Source: Trichobilharzia regenti
Taxonomy: Eukaryota; Platyhelminthes; Trematoda; Strigeidida; Schistosomatidae
Length of the DNA stretch: 64,000 nucleotides
NCBI GenBank assembly: GCA_944472135.2
Contig: OX235266.1
Coordinates: 15,231,925 to 15,295,924 of the forward strand
Direction of reading: 5' to 3'
The translations under genes were made by a program, and so were the position numbers. Positions 33,001 through 38,106 of the stretch are shown here, piece by piece. The notes under the pieces are model-generated. The model was given only the letters and a program-made list of their open reading frames with translations, was not told the DNA's origin and made no database searches. The first letter of the stretch is position 1, and every line of letters starts with the position of its first letter.

Positions 33001-36000
33001 ATTCTTTCCCCCACTCACATTTCTGTTTATTATTGTTTCTTCGAATCTATTTCTCTTCTTTCATTTTGTCTTTCTTTGTGGGCTAAATGGAGTGTAGCAA
33101 GACGAAATGCTGCAACTCTGTGCTGAAACCAGACACTCAATCAATCCAAATACCATCGACATCTGAGAGAAACGTTAGACGGAAGAAACACCACCTTTCA
33201 GTAATAAATGACTGCTTTCTCATCGAGTCTAAAAATTCTGTCAGTTTAGGCCATTTTATATATTTACTATTACTATTACCATTTTATTTCTTTGCATTCC
33301 CAGTGGAACATACGGCCTCAAGCTTGAACTTTTGAGTTTCAGTAGCAGTGATATGTCTCTTTACTGGGTGGCGTTGTTGGTGTCACGCCTAACCATCCTT
33401 TTTTACCGGTCTGACTACCGGTTAAGCGAGGTTTAGCAATGTGTCAGCCAGGAATTGAAGGCCAAACCACATTGCGGAGTGGTTGGCACATGTTTTACCA
33501 CTGAACTACAGACGCCTTTATACTGTTATAGAGTTGATAAAAAAAAATTAAACAAGTGGGCATTTACATTTACGGAAAGATGCAGAACTTACTCGATTTT
33601 GTGGTAGCCCAATACCAGTTTAACTCGATCAACATAAGGGCAAAACCTATATCCAATGAGAGTTAAACGGTCAGAGCGAAATTCTGGCTTTGGATCTCCT
33701 GTTGAAAACGGATAAATGTACGTTATGTGAAATCATGTTTTATGAAGCAAACAAAGTAATCTTACAAGAACTAGTGGTAGTCAAACCAGAACGTGGCTTC
33801 ATTAGTCAATGAAATCTCTAACAGTTAGTTTGAGCCACACATTCACGTAGGGAGGTGTAGACTGGCTTCCTGACTGATTAGTTGGGGTCCTCGGAATCGT
33901 GAGAATTAATGAAGGCTAGAGATAATTGGTGATATGACTCAAAATTGTTCCACTCTTTGTGATTTATCACATTCAATAAAACTGTTGTTTTTCCACATTA
34001 ATATTCTTGTTGTTTCACACTTGTGTATTTTATTTCCAATGAATGAAGTTCAGAATAGCATATCGCTTACGTCTGTAGAAGAGAAAGATAATTGTTTATC
34101 TTTCCTAGATATATCGCTTAGTTGACGGCTTAATAGATTAATAAAACGATCTATTTATTGAAAACCTACATGGACAGGACAGTATCTTAATTATCACAGT
34201 TTCTGCCCTGTTCAGTACAAAAGAGCCTTAGTGAGCGAGGTGCATCTCCGGTAGAATCCAACGAATATGCACTGAAGACACACTTGATGAGGAAGAAAGA
34301 AAGTTGACACAAACTCTGGTCGATAACAATTATCCAGACAAGTTCATCAGGAGGTATAAAGTGGTCACAACACCAAGACCCACTCTCCAATTTGCCCTTA
34401 AGAAAGATGTGTACATCAAGCTATCCTATATGGGTGATCACAGCAGCTTGACAACTAGACAAAGATTGAACACTGTATTAAAAAGACTTTTTATGCAGCT
34501 GATATCATAATAATTGAGAATATGAAGCTGATATATCCATCTAAACCCTTAAAACATGCAAAAAATGACATCACTGTATTTACTAATTTGAATGTACGTG
34601 TGGCCACACAAATACGGGGAGGACTCATCGATCTCTGCAAGTAAGACCCGGCTTCAGAGCATATTCCTAAATGGCTTCAAAAGTGAATAGAATCCCCAGA
34701 ACCCATTATTGGTGAGAACAGGAGACCTAGGTCCCCTATGGCGAAACATATTGTAGAGAATGGACATAAAATTGATGTTTTAACACATCTTTTAAACTTA
34801 TTGTTATGTACTGGTCGAGAATTTAATAGTCCTGATGCAAGAAAGACGGAAATCAGAAGACCACTAGGTTTGCGATGATACTTCTATTTTCCAAACACAA
34901 GGAGAATCAATATCACACGAGTGTGAGAGCAAATATATATAAGAATGTCCGAACAAGTGTGTGAACAATCAATAGACAGTCTTAACATGATTGGCTAATT
35001 ATAATGGAGTATCGATCCATATATACATAGCAAAATATATCAGACTGTCAAACAAAACACATATTATATGGATACATGTCACCTATCTATAGAACGCGTT
35101 TGGGGGAGGGCATATCCTGAAGTTTGTAGAAGCTCTAGCTGGCAATTAGAAAGTTTAAATCACCTTTATGCGTTCAAAGCAACAATTTGTCATCACACTA
35201 AACCTCCCTTGGTAAACTTTATTTTGATACCAGCCAGGGTAGATGTACTACTGCCTGATATTTGGCTTACTGATCTTCATTGTTATTTTGACCTTCAAAA
35301 CATCCTTTTTAACTTGACCTAAATTTATTTTCTCACTTCTTAACTCTCTATTAACTTCACATATGACAAGTCCGTGTGTGATGGATCAGATTGTTGGAAA
35401 TGTGTTGCGCAAATACATTACACACACGATTCGGACAGACAAATGTCTTCTTATTGCTTTGTCTATATTATTTCTGTTTTTTGGAATCTCTCTTTACTCT
35501 CTTCTATTGCTTTGTGTGCTACACGGAATGGGGCGACTCGAAATGGTGCACATCTGTGCAAAGTTCTATGCTGAAACCAGTCAGTAAGTGTTATACGTCT
35601 ATACAACTGTATGTGTCAAATTTTTGTGTGTAAAAAATCTCCGCGAGAGCGAATTAAATAATCCCAACACTTCGTTCAACAAACAGGTACGAACCTCTTC
35701 AAGGAAATAAAATATATCAAAGGTATGTATTAAAGGATACATCCTGTTTTCTTATTTTTGTTTTAACATATCTGAGTTATGAACTCTGAAAAAAATATGA
35801 TCAGATAATTCCAAAAAAATTATTAGTATGTTTTCTGAGCAGAATCAACTGTAAACTCTCCTCCTGAAAGACGGTATGTAGTGTAGTGCCTAAGGCATCT
35901 TACCAAGAAGCTTTTTTGTTTATCCTGTATATCAATTACCTGAAATCAATGAATCTAAAATGGTTCTCTATACAGATGACTTAAAAATTTTGATGAGTCA

Positions 36001-37720
36001 AAGGAGGATCATGACAAGTTCCCGATGCAAGAAGGTCCCAATAAAGTTAGCTTGGTCCAAAGAATGGATGCTCCCAGTCAACGTAACGGAGTGCGCAGCC
36101 ATGTGCATTGGACACGAAAGAGTCAGCTCATACGAATAACACTCCCATCAGTTCAGAGGTATGTGGATCCAAGTGTCCTTGTAAGACATTACACAAAAAC
36201 TATAACACAGTGTCGCGCTGTGTCAGCTCGAAGGCTTAGATCACTACCGGCAATATGTAGAGCACTTTCTAGAATCACCAGAGATGTGTTTGATTCTTCA
36301 TATACATATGGTGAGATCAAAAACAGAAAAATGAGTCCAGACAGCCACCCGTCGACTTAAGAAGGACTCCTACATCCTAGCCTTCAAAGCAAGGCAACGC
36401 GTATCATTCTTGGTATGACCAATTGATTATAAGATAAATGACCAAACAGTGGGAATCTCTTATCATACCGTAGATGGAGAGCTCTCATTACAATACTTAA
36501 AATCTCTAAGAATGACTATGGACCTGATCTATATTTTCTTCTCCTTTCCATCGGATAAGAACATCTCAGGAAACATGGCAGGAGAGTTCAACAACTAAAG
36601 GAAAACTATATCGCTGTGGAGTGCTAGTTCTTCCATTGGGCTATATACTCTTAAAAAGCATTCCCAGAAGTGGTGTCAACATCCTGAATTTACCCGTTCA
36701 AGAGGGATTTGGATAAACAAAGAAACTTATTAAAAAAGGATCAACACGTGCTCAAAGTTTTATATCCTCAATTAATAAATCGAAAATCTGAAATTCGCTT
36801 AATTCTAATGTAAGCTTGACATCAGAATTAAGTGGATTTTGAGACTTACAATAATGCTCGTAAATTCGCAATCGGACAAAAAAGGGAACAGCGTAAAAAA
36901 TGGCGACAATAGTAGGGAACTCAGTTGACAAACAAGGGGAAATAAAGGGGACTGTCGCTAATCCTCCCTTTTCCAAGGTCATGCATTGTATACCCTTTTG
37001 TCTCTCGATCCCCCCTCTTTGCTTCATTTTGCCGCTATTGTCGATAAGTTTTCCCTTTCTCCGCTTATTTCCCCACCTATTTTCTAATAATCCCACAGTT
37101 CTTCCCTTTACTTCACCCAACTATCACCCGTCTTTCTCATGGAATTAGCCTGTTGATTGCTGCTTCCTAACTGTCGCGCATGTTATTGTAAACAGAAACG
37201 TAGTTACTGAGAATAGAACGATAGCCATCGAAATACGGATTCGTAATATAAAAGCTATATTTAAATTATTTAATTTAAATAGGAAAAAAATCTAAAAACC
37301 TCTGTCGAAATTACTAGAAATTCCAATGGTGGGAGAATTCTGGAATTATTCTGAATTGATTATAAAGTCCCCGTAAGACCGAACTTTTCCAGAATTCCAG
37401 CACTACTGCACAGCGCCGATTAGCACGTGCCTTTCTCGGAATTCTTTCAGCTATCTCTCTCAATCTTAATTCAGCAATCACTAGATTTTGTCTGCTTAAG
37501 ATAAAAATGTGATGCATAGATTAAACAGTATGTGCGTGTGAATTTCTAATTATTGGAAACGTGAACTAATTGATACGTATAGTGTGCACTACAAAAACTG
37601 GGCGGACTTAGAGCCTTCTAAAGGCTTATCAAGAGAAACAATGTACACTAACGGTTCACGACAACTCATATAAGATGTGTCATACTAGAGTCACGGACAC
37701 CTACCTTGCTTTAAGTGCAT
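13585..37720 (-). CDS. GSTO: Omega-class glutathione S-transferase, five coding exons
   Basis: Omega GSTs are cytosolic glutathione-dependent thiol transferases and dehydroascorbate reductases with a catalytic cysteine in place of Tyr or Ser. The exons 37720-37705, 33698-33593, 29195-28982, 24159-24042 and 13852-13585 join in phase with GT donors and AG acceptors. The protein shows the omega motif RFCPY with Cys25, the glutathione-site region AGKVPLL and ESDVLMR, and the C-terminal helix motif SLADLLIFP. Introns span about 22 kb and are filled with LINE, PLE, SINE and LTR fragments. In the last exon the frame closes at residue ~180 because of an apparent 1-nt deletion; the expected C-terminus continues in another frame to 13585. 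An assembly error in a short A run is as likely as a real defect. Confidence 0.85.
13985..14250 (+). pseudogene. RTE-A reverse transcriptase fragment
   Basis: A short RT palm fragment: IQQLYDNAT at about 14065-14095, then NGKL-EAFE, the degraded -VRQ-C box and SPMIFLI. It matches 11690-11830. It breaks off where the PLE terminal palindrome begins. Confidence 0.6.
14275..14597. repeat. Large palindrome of PLE terminal sequence
   Basis: Two arms of ~130 bp (about 14310-14440 and 14465-14597) are near-perfect reverse complements, meeting at an (AT)n-rich centre. Each arm holds the hammerhead-like block TCGTTGAAAAGAAATTTC (or its complement), the CTGTACAG element, and ACTCAGTCAATAT near the centre. 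A single-arm relative lies at 53258-53400. PLE coding sequence follows on the right (14600 onward). Confidence 0.8.
14547..14587 (+). ncRNA. Hammerhead-like junction in PLE terminal repeat
   Basis: CAGC (14547-14550) can pair with GCTG (14584-14587) as stem I. AATGA/TCGTT can form stem II and the perfect palindrome AAGAAATTTCTT stem III. GAA joins stems II and III and a single C joins III and I, as in a hammerhead. The third strand (CCGAA) does not match CUGANGA, so this copy is probably inactive. Confidence 0.4.
14600..15840 (+). pseudogene. PLE (RT C-terminus to GIY-YIG), split by a SINE
   Basis: The left part (14600-15026) codes in pieces for the RT catalytic box YVDDTFTVL (about 14672-14700) and GELPMLDCSVKR. 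The right part (15276-15840) carries the linker, PYAEFLTR-Q, AFKPTNSIRN and a GIY-YIG start, IYLIPCWNDCQVKYIGQSSR (15586-15645), ending ALSKCNY. Stops at several points make it non-functional. The tRNA-SINE at 15027-15275 interrupts it, with AAACTTAAT on both sides. Confidence 0.8.
15027..15275 (-). mobile_element. tRNA-derived SINE with an RTE-like 3' tail
   Basis: On the minus strand it begins GCGTCGGTGGCATAGCGG (A box) and carries GGTTCGATCCCC (B box), then a ~130-bp body, and ends CTATGTTCCACTGGGGAACG plus a (TAA)n tail. The last part resembles the RTE-A 3' end, which suggests it uses RTE machinery. AAACTTAAT on both sides is the likely target duplication. Relatives lie at 32060-32306 and 33257-33516. 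Confidence 0.8.
15841..17351. other. Mostly unclassified stretch in GST intron 4
   Basis: AT-rich non-coding sequence. At 16120-16160 a CAGTGCCCAAGTTTTATAC stretch matches 7510-7545 and the ends of other PLE copies, so 15841-16170 is probably PLE 3' flank. The stretch 16560-16760, with TTAGTTAGTTAGTCAGTCAG and an AATAAA, has the look of an LTR, but I see no partner. I find no gene here. Confidence 0.4.
17352..18149. mobile_element. MITE-like element with ~50-bp terminal inverted repeats
   Basis: AAGTTAAGCTTTAAGCACCA at the left end and its near complement at 18125-18149 define imperfect terminal inverted repeats of about 50 bp. The 800-bp interior has no ORF. It contains scattered TTAGGGTT and GGTTAG tracts (17560-17710) and a smaller inverted repeat at 17780-17945. 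This fits a non-autonomous DNA element. I could not define a target duplication. Confidence 0.55.
17780..17945. repeat. Small fold-back repeat
   Basis: About 45-bp arms sharing TATAATTCCATTGT and its complement surround ACGTTTCGAGCACAATTTAT. A related sequence is at 45395-45490, and the motif CGAGCAAAATTACTG in the fold-back at 62.3 kb is similar, so this is a dispersed family, probably derived from PLE termini. Confidence 0.5.
18190..18830 (+). other. GC-rich unclassified repeat, possibly a LINE 5' region
   Basis: This 640-bp island is much richer in GC than its surroundings and has no long ORF. It contains GGTCGGGGGTGGGTGTCTTG and CCGGACTCCGGTCACCGGCT. Such islands are typical of LINE promoters and 5' UTRs, but nothing downstream confirms that. 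I assign no family. Confidence 0.3.
19228..19345 (+). mobile_element. Hammerhead SINE fragment
   Basis: CTTGCTGAAGAGTCCCAAAC, TAGGATGATGAAAC and CTGTCCAGTACTCCC keep the hammerhead core order, with small insertions in stem II and stem III. The tail GGTTCTCTAACTGATGTCAG follows. Decayed unit sequence continues to about 19575. No clear tRNA-like head is seen. Confidence 0.6.
19610..20340. mobile_element. PLE fragment between inverted terminal blocks
   Basis: A minus-strand terminal block (19612-19690, with GAAGAGTCTCTTTTCAGTG) and a plus-strand block (20255-20335) are reverse complements. Between them, 19905-20090 codes on the plus strand for the PLE C-terminal signature: YRFTNNLPKAIRFRLLCIAE and AIHIEKKP. 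All frames are broken. Confidence 0.6.
20400..20600 (+). mobile_element. Hammerhead SINE, old copy with tRNA-like part
   Basis: AGGATCGCCTCATAACC, GATCCTGGATTTGATCC (weak B box), GGGTGCGTACTTCTCAAG and AAGGACGAAACAGTTAATC follow the order of the 8.6-kb unit. The core CTGAAGA has become CTCAAGA, so the ribozyme is dead. Confidence 0.5.
20601..22370. other. Intron stretch with an unsupported ORF and an unclassified repeat
   Basis: A 93-codon ORF at 20631-20912 has no recognisable motif and I do not call it a gene. Around 21545-21990 lies a more GC-rich stretch with GGTTCAAACCCGAA (B-box-like) that may be an old SINE. The rest is AT-rich, with a (CA)n run at 21353-21371. No gene is visible. Confidence 0.35.
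22378..22650 (-). pseudogene. RTE endonuclease 5' fragment, minus strand
   Basis: The minus-strand frame gives MWNVCTVYEAGKTAQVV, the start of an RTE-type apurinic endonuclease domain (family form WNVRT-YEAGKTAQ). It breaks off after about 70 codons. It is the only clear 5' coding fragment of an RTE element in the window. Confidence 0.6.
22750..23661 (-). pseudogene. RTE-B LINE 3' end, minus strand
   Basis: C-terminal part of an RTE-type polyprotein. Two overlapping frames give ASLHRLWRRRDVRLSTKGRV, then CETWPLRVEDMKRLAVFDHR, LQRLRWLGHVLRMPSHRLPR and LPGWGPRDGKS, ending VTYDLQ near 22959. About 200 bp of 3' UTR follows, with GTGGCGACTTGAACTTCCG. One frame change near 23430-23520 separates the parts. 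This is the best-preserved RTE-B end here and serves as reference for the others. Confidence 0.8.
23610..23895 (+). pseudogene. RTE-A-like 3' end fragment
   Basis: GATGACATCACATGGCTAGA, WNLNGKQRVGR and the end KHHVPLRIHGNNDK match the C-terminus of RTE-A, with a short ATGATAAATAA tail. It is short and lies against the RTE-B copy in opposite orientation. Confidence 0.6.
24042..24159 (-). CDS. GSTO: GSTO coding exon 4
   Basis: 118 nt with acceptor TTATTATAG and donor GTATGT. It codes for ITGPTYMLLSSPQISDGDVA and continues to KGPYFAG, the start of the helical C-terminal domain, where omega GSTs bind the hydrophobic co-substrate. Phase 0 in and phase 1 out fit the neighbours exactly. Confidence 0.9.
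24196..24310 (-). mobile_element. Hammerhead SINE copy, minus strand
   Basis: A 115-bp fragment holding the ribozyme and the start of the next unit. The tail reads CTTTAACTGATGTCAGCTCA on the minus strand. It lies directly upstream of GST exon 4, in the same orientation as the gene, so an intact ribozyme would be present in the GST pre-mRNA. Confidence 0.7.
24253..24298 (-). ncRNA. Hammerhead ribozyme, best-preserved copy
   Basis: Minus strand: stem I is GTACCG with CAGTAC (one mismatch). The core is CTGAAGA, stem II is GTCC/GGAC around CAATCTA, then GAAA. Stem III is the perfect palindrome ACAGCTGT, and the cut would follow the C of GTC before CAGTAC. All bases of the CUGANGA and GAAA core are present. 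Stem III has no loop when folded alone, so cleavage would need a dimer, as proposed for similar short-stem hammerheads. Confidence 0.7.
24400..24790 (+). pseudogene. PLE N-terminal region fragment
   Basis: An Asn- and Ser-rich ORF (24462-24647) with DEKVRQSVITRIMKN and QVDVVVDKG recurs on the minus strand at 49408-49220, which marks it as repeat-coded. The next bases code for a KTNEPIK-like stretch with stops. The position before a PLE RT in full elements suggests an N-terminal or linker part. Function unknown. Confidence 0.5.
25140..26310 (+). pseudogene. PLE fragment with GIY-YIG remnant and 3' flank
   Basis: Broken frames from 25140 to 25900 parallel the copy at 56530-57180. They include a YTIYITQTS remnant of the GIY-YIG core (25570-25605) and a C-terminal stretch ending LNGGLRQNL. 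The flank 26060-26310 (GTGGATTTTGTAAATTCTGG, TTAGCAGCAGCATTAAATAG, CCCAATGCCCAAACG) repeats at 57380-57560, so it belongs to the element. Confidence 0.65.
26327..27225. repeat. Near-perfect inverted repeat, ~335-bp arms, of a PLE end
   Basis: 26327-26665 and 26893-27225 are reverse complements over their length with only scattered differences. Both arms code for RGNIKS-VREFLEAWYSNEN and HVNIDDEIYQLIKSKSGDQK. The spacer completes the plus-strand copy only. Confidence 0.85.
26647..27033 (+). CDS. PLE GIY-YIG endonuclease domain and C-terminus
   Basis: An open 128-codon frame with the nuclease start IYKINCVNCYRHYIGQSGR (about residues 24-43), then RIRIQEHK (the conserved Arg and His region), and the C-terminal tail ending SGDQKV. 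GIY-YIG domains cut DNA and serve in PLE target cleavage. No RT lies upstream, so the element is truncated. The first residues overlap the palindrome arm and are probably not native. Confidence 0.7.
   Translation: MMFPLLCKPKDPTENGDKINTIYKINCVNCYRHYIGQSGRALRIRIQEHKVAVKRHDINSLVSMHTDNYGHQFDDWDNVEILDRGNIKSGVREFLEAWYSNENAINKHVNIDDEIYQLIKSKSGDQKV
27226..27899. other. Intron stretch without supported features
   Basis: AT-rich sequence in GST intron 3, with a 61-codon ORF (27229-27414) that may be PLE flank and a C homopolymer near 27689. I see no gene or clear repeat. Confidence 0.4.
27900..28804 (+). pseudogene. RTE-A LINE 3' end
   Basis: Starts at the RT catalytic region (the GGATCTGACTTCGCCGACGA stretch near 27938 encodes an FADD-type box) and runs through the ITINGRNLKETTSFTYL thumb region, ACTACTCAAGATCAGATGG and TGGAACCCAAAAGG to the 3' tail GAATTGAAGGAAATAATAAA (about 28776-28804). 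Many stops and shifts. A TACC tetranucleotide expansion sits at 28151-28170. Confidence 0.75.
28982..29195 (-). CDS. GSTO: GSTO coding exon 3
   Basis: 214 nt, acceptor ATCAATCAG, donor GTAAGT. It codes for DYDLVNISLTSKPDWFLELY, PAGKVPLLL with the cis-proline that contacts glutathione, ESDVLMRHID (glutathione gamma-glutamyl contact) and the linker to the C-terminal domain. It stays open throughout and joins exon 2 through a split GAC codon. Confidence 0.93.
29285..29893 (-). pseudogene. RTE-A LINE 3' end, minus strand, internally deleted
   Basis: Minus-strand copy of the same region as 28060-28800: NGRNLKETASFTYPPGKHR, then a jump near 29530-29540 to the C-terminal end with VTWRRLYEEEIK and LKPYVPLGIKGNN, and an AATAATAGTAATAA tail. 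Part of the segment found in the 28-kb copy is missing. The two copies flank GST exon 3 in opposite orientations. Confidence 0.75.
30085..30445 (+). repeat. LTR-C copy, plus strand
   Basis: Shares at least 250 bp with the minus-strand copy at 34802-35060, including AGTATCATCGCAAACCTAGT and ACTATTAAATTCTCGACCAG, and ends ACATAACA. It is followed by TTGGCGACGAG (30451-30461), which looks like a primer-binding site. The left border is hidden by an (AT)n run at 30049-30084. No gag or pol follows. Confidence 0.6.
30472..30590 (+). pseudogene. PLE C-terminal remnant
   Basis: Codes for AIKRLKRNLGVQREATAAGV and a hydrophobic end, matching the last residues of the PLE at 10640-10750. It directly follows the LTR-C remnant. 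Confidence 0.5.
30716..31040. mobile_element. Sm-alpha-like hammerhead SINE, inverted pair
   Basis: The left part (TTGGACCGAAATGCTCGG, TTGTGCAGATGCTTCGACGG) is the same head as the SINE at 62413-62570. From 30838 the minus strand reads ACGAGTCCCAAAATAGGATG, AAATGC and TGGATTCCACTACTAG. From 30966 the plus strand reads GGGTCCCAGATAGGACGAAA, ATGAGCATCC and TTCCACTGCTAG. Both are Sm-alpha hammerhead 3' halves, facing opposite ways. A B box GGTTCGAGCC lies between them (30911-30920). Both cores have lost CUGANGA bases. Confidence 0.7.
31041..31739. other. Intron stretch without supported features
   Basis: AT-rich GST intron 2 sequence with only short chance ORFs and no repeat match that I can see within the window. 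Confidence 0.4.
31740..33150 (+). pseudogene. RTE-B LINE 3' half, interrupted by a SINE
   Basis: The RT part shows NLECADDIYVYMF, where the catalytic YADD/FADD box is intact at the two Asp residues, then DAGKMQ. After the SINE at 32060-32306 the C-terminal part continues with LHRLWSK-like, WHSKVGDVKG-like and LRWLGNVLLMLSLAITSLGG-type frames, and the 3' UTR runs to 33150. Stops are frequent, so it is old. Confidence 0.75.
32060..32306 (+). mobile_element. tRNA-derived SINE with an RTE-like tail
   Basis: Opens GCGTCGGTGGCACAGCGG, with B box GGTTCGATCCC at about 32113-32123. The first GCGTC can pair with GACGC at 32129, like an acceptor stem. It ends CCTATGTTCCACTGGGAACG plus GAAGGAAATAAAAA. 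It sits within the RTE-B copy, so it is younger than that element. Confidence 0.85.
33257..33516 (-). mobile_element. tRNA-derived SINE, old copy, minus strand
   Basis: The minus strand opens GGCGTCTGTAGTTCAGTGG (A-box region) and ends GTTCCACTGGGAATGCAAAG with an A/T-rich tail. The B box is decayed. It lies about 80 bp from GST exon 2, in intron 2. Confidence 0.7.
33593..33698 (-). CDS. GSTO: GSTO coding exon 2 with catalytic cysteine
   Basis: 106 nt, acceptor TTTTCAACAG, donor GTAAGT. It codes for GDPKPEFRSDRLTLIGY, then RFCPYVDRV and KLVLGYHKI. The Cys of RFCPY is the omega-class catalytic residue that forms the mixed disulphide with glutathione. It joins exon 1 through a split GGA codon and exon 3 through a split GAC codon. 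Confidence 0.93.
33767..33995 (+). mobile_element. RTE-B 3' end fragment
   Basis: Matches the RTE-B end: GGTAGTCAAACCAGAACGTG, GTTTGAGCCACA, TTGGGGTCCTCGG and ATTGGTGATATGACTCAAAA. It is truncated on both sides. Confidence 0.65.
34030..34790 (+). pseudogene. PLE RT C-terminus, linker and end fragment
   Basis: Frames give CLSFLDISLS, then KPTWTGQYLNYHSFCPVQYK and RALV, and the linker NNYPDKFIRR followed by YIKLSYMGDHSS. This is the PLE region between the RT thumb and the GIY-YIG domain; the nuclease core is not clear. Several stops (near 34125 and 34260-34300). It abuts LTR-C at 34802. Confidence 0.7.
34802..35060 (-). repeat. LTR-C copy, minus strand
   Basis: Reverse complement of 30175-30445 with few differences. 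Read on the minus strand it ends ACATAACA at 34802. This end abuts PLE sequence, and the 30-kb copy is also followed by PLE sequence. No internal retroelement sequence follows. Confidence 0.6.
35360..35590 (+). mobile_element. RTE-B 3' UTR fragment
   Basis: CTCTTCTATTGCTTTGTGTG, CTACACGGAATGGGGCGACT and GTGCAAAGTTCTATGCTGAA match the 3' UTR end of RTE-B at 63190-63280. The upstream part has diverged. Confidence 0.6.
35870..36790 (+). pseudogene. CR1-type LINE RT C-terminal remnant
   Basis: The frames carry a YTDDLKI-like remnant near 35970, then a thumb and C-terminal region with VDPSVLVRHYTK and RLRSLPAICRALSR, and a decayed ATRIILGM box (about 36395-36415), the part that in CR1-like elements reads QRRATK-I. 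Heavily mutated. Confidence 0.55.
37705..37720 (-). CDS. GSTO: GSTO coding exon 1, 16 nt
   Basis: ATGCACTTAAAGCAAG followed by the donor GTAGGT. It codes for MHLKQ plus the first base of a Gly codon completed by exon 2, giving an omega-like N-terminus MHLKQGDPKPEF. I chose it because phase, donor and residue content all fit. I saw no other candidate between 33.7 and 38 kb. The promoter and 5' UTR would lie just above 37720. Confidence 0.7.
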
Positions 37721-38106
37721 CTTTGTTAGTAGTTTGTAGTTTCTGGATGACCCCAGCACTCGTAATTAAACAGCCGCGAAAACTGTTAATGATCAGTTGA
37801 GTTGCAAATCTGTGGTTGATGTCTATCCAATATCCAATATCCTGATTACGAGCTAGTATAAACCAGTGATTTCTTTGAGCTCGCTTCTTGATTGTGAGGT
37901 AGAGGTTCCAGATCTTCGGTGAGCTTCTGCGTAGTAAGTCCCGCCACTCGACTGCTTTAGCTCTGGTAGACTCCAGGAGGAGTGGTGCGGGGATTGGTCG
38001 AGATGTGGTTTGTAGTATGCAGTATGTTAGGACTGTATTGCTGCCGTGAATGGAGTTTGACCTAACTCCCGTTGGTCATTCGGTGTAGTCATAAAAGCAG
38101 AATAGT

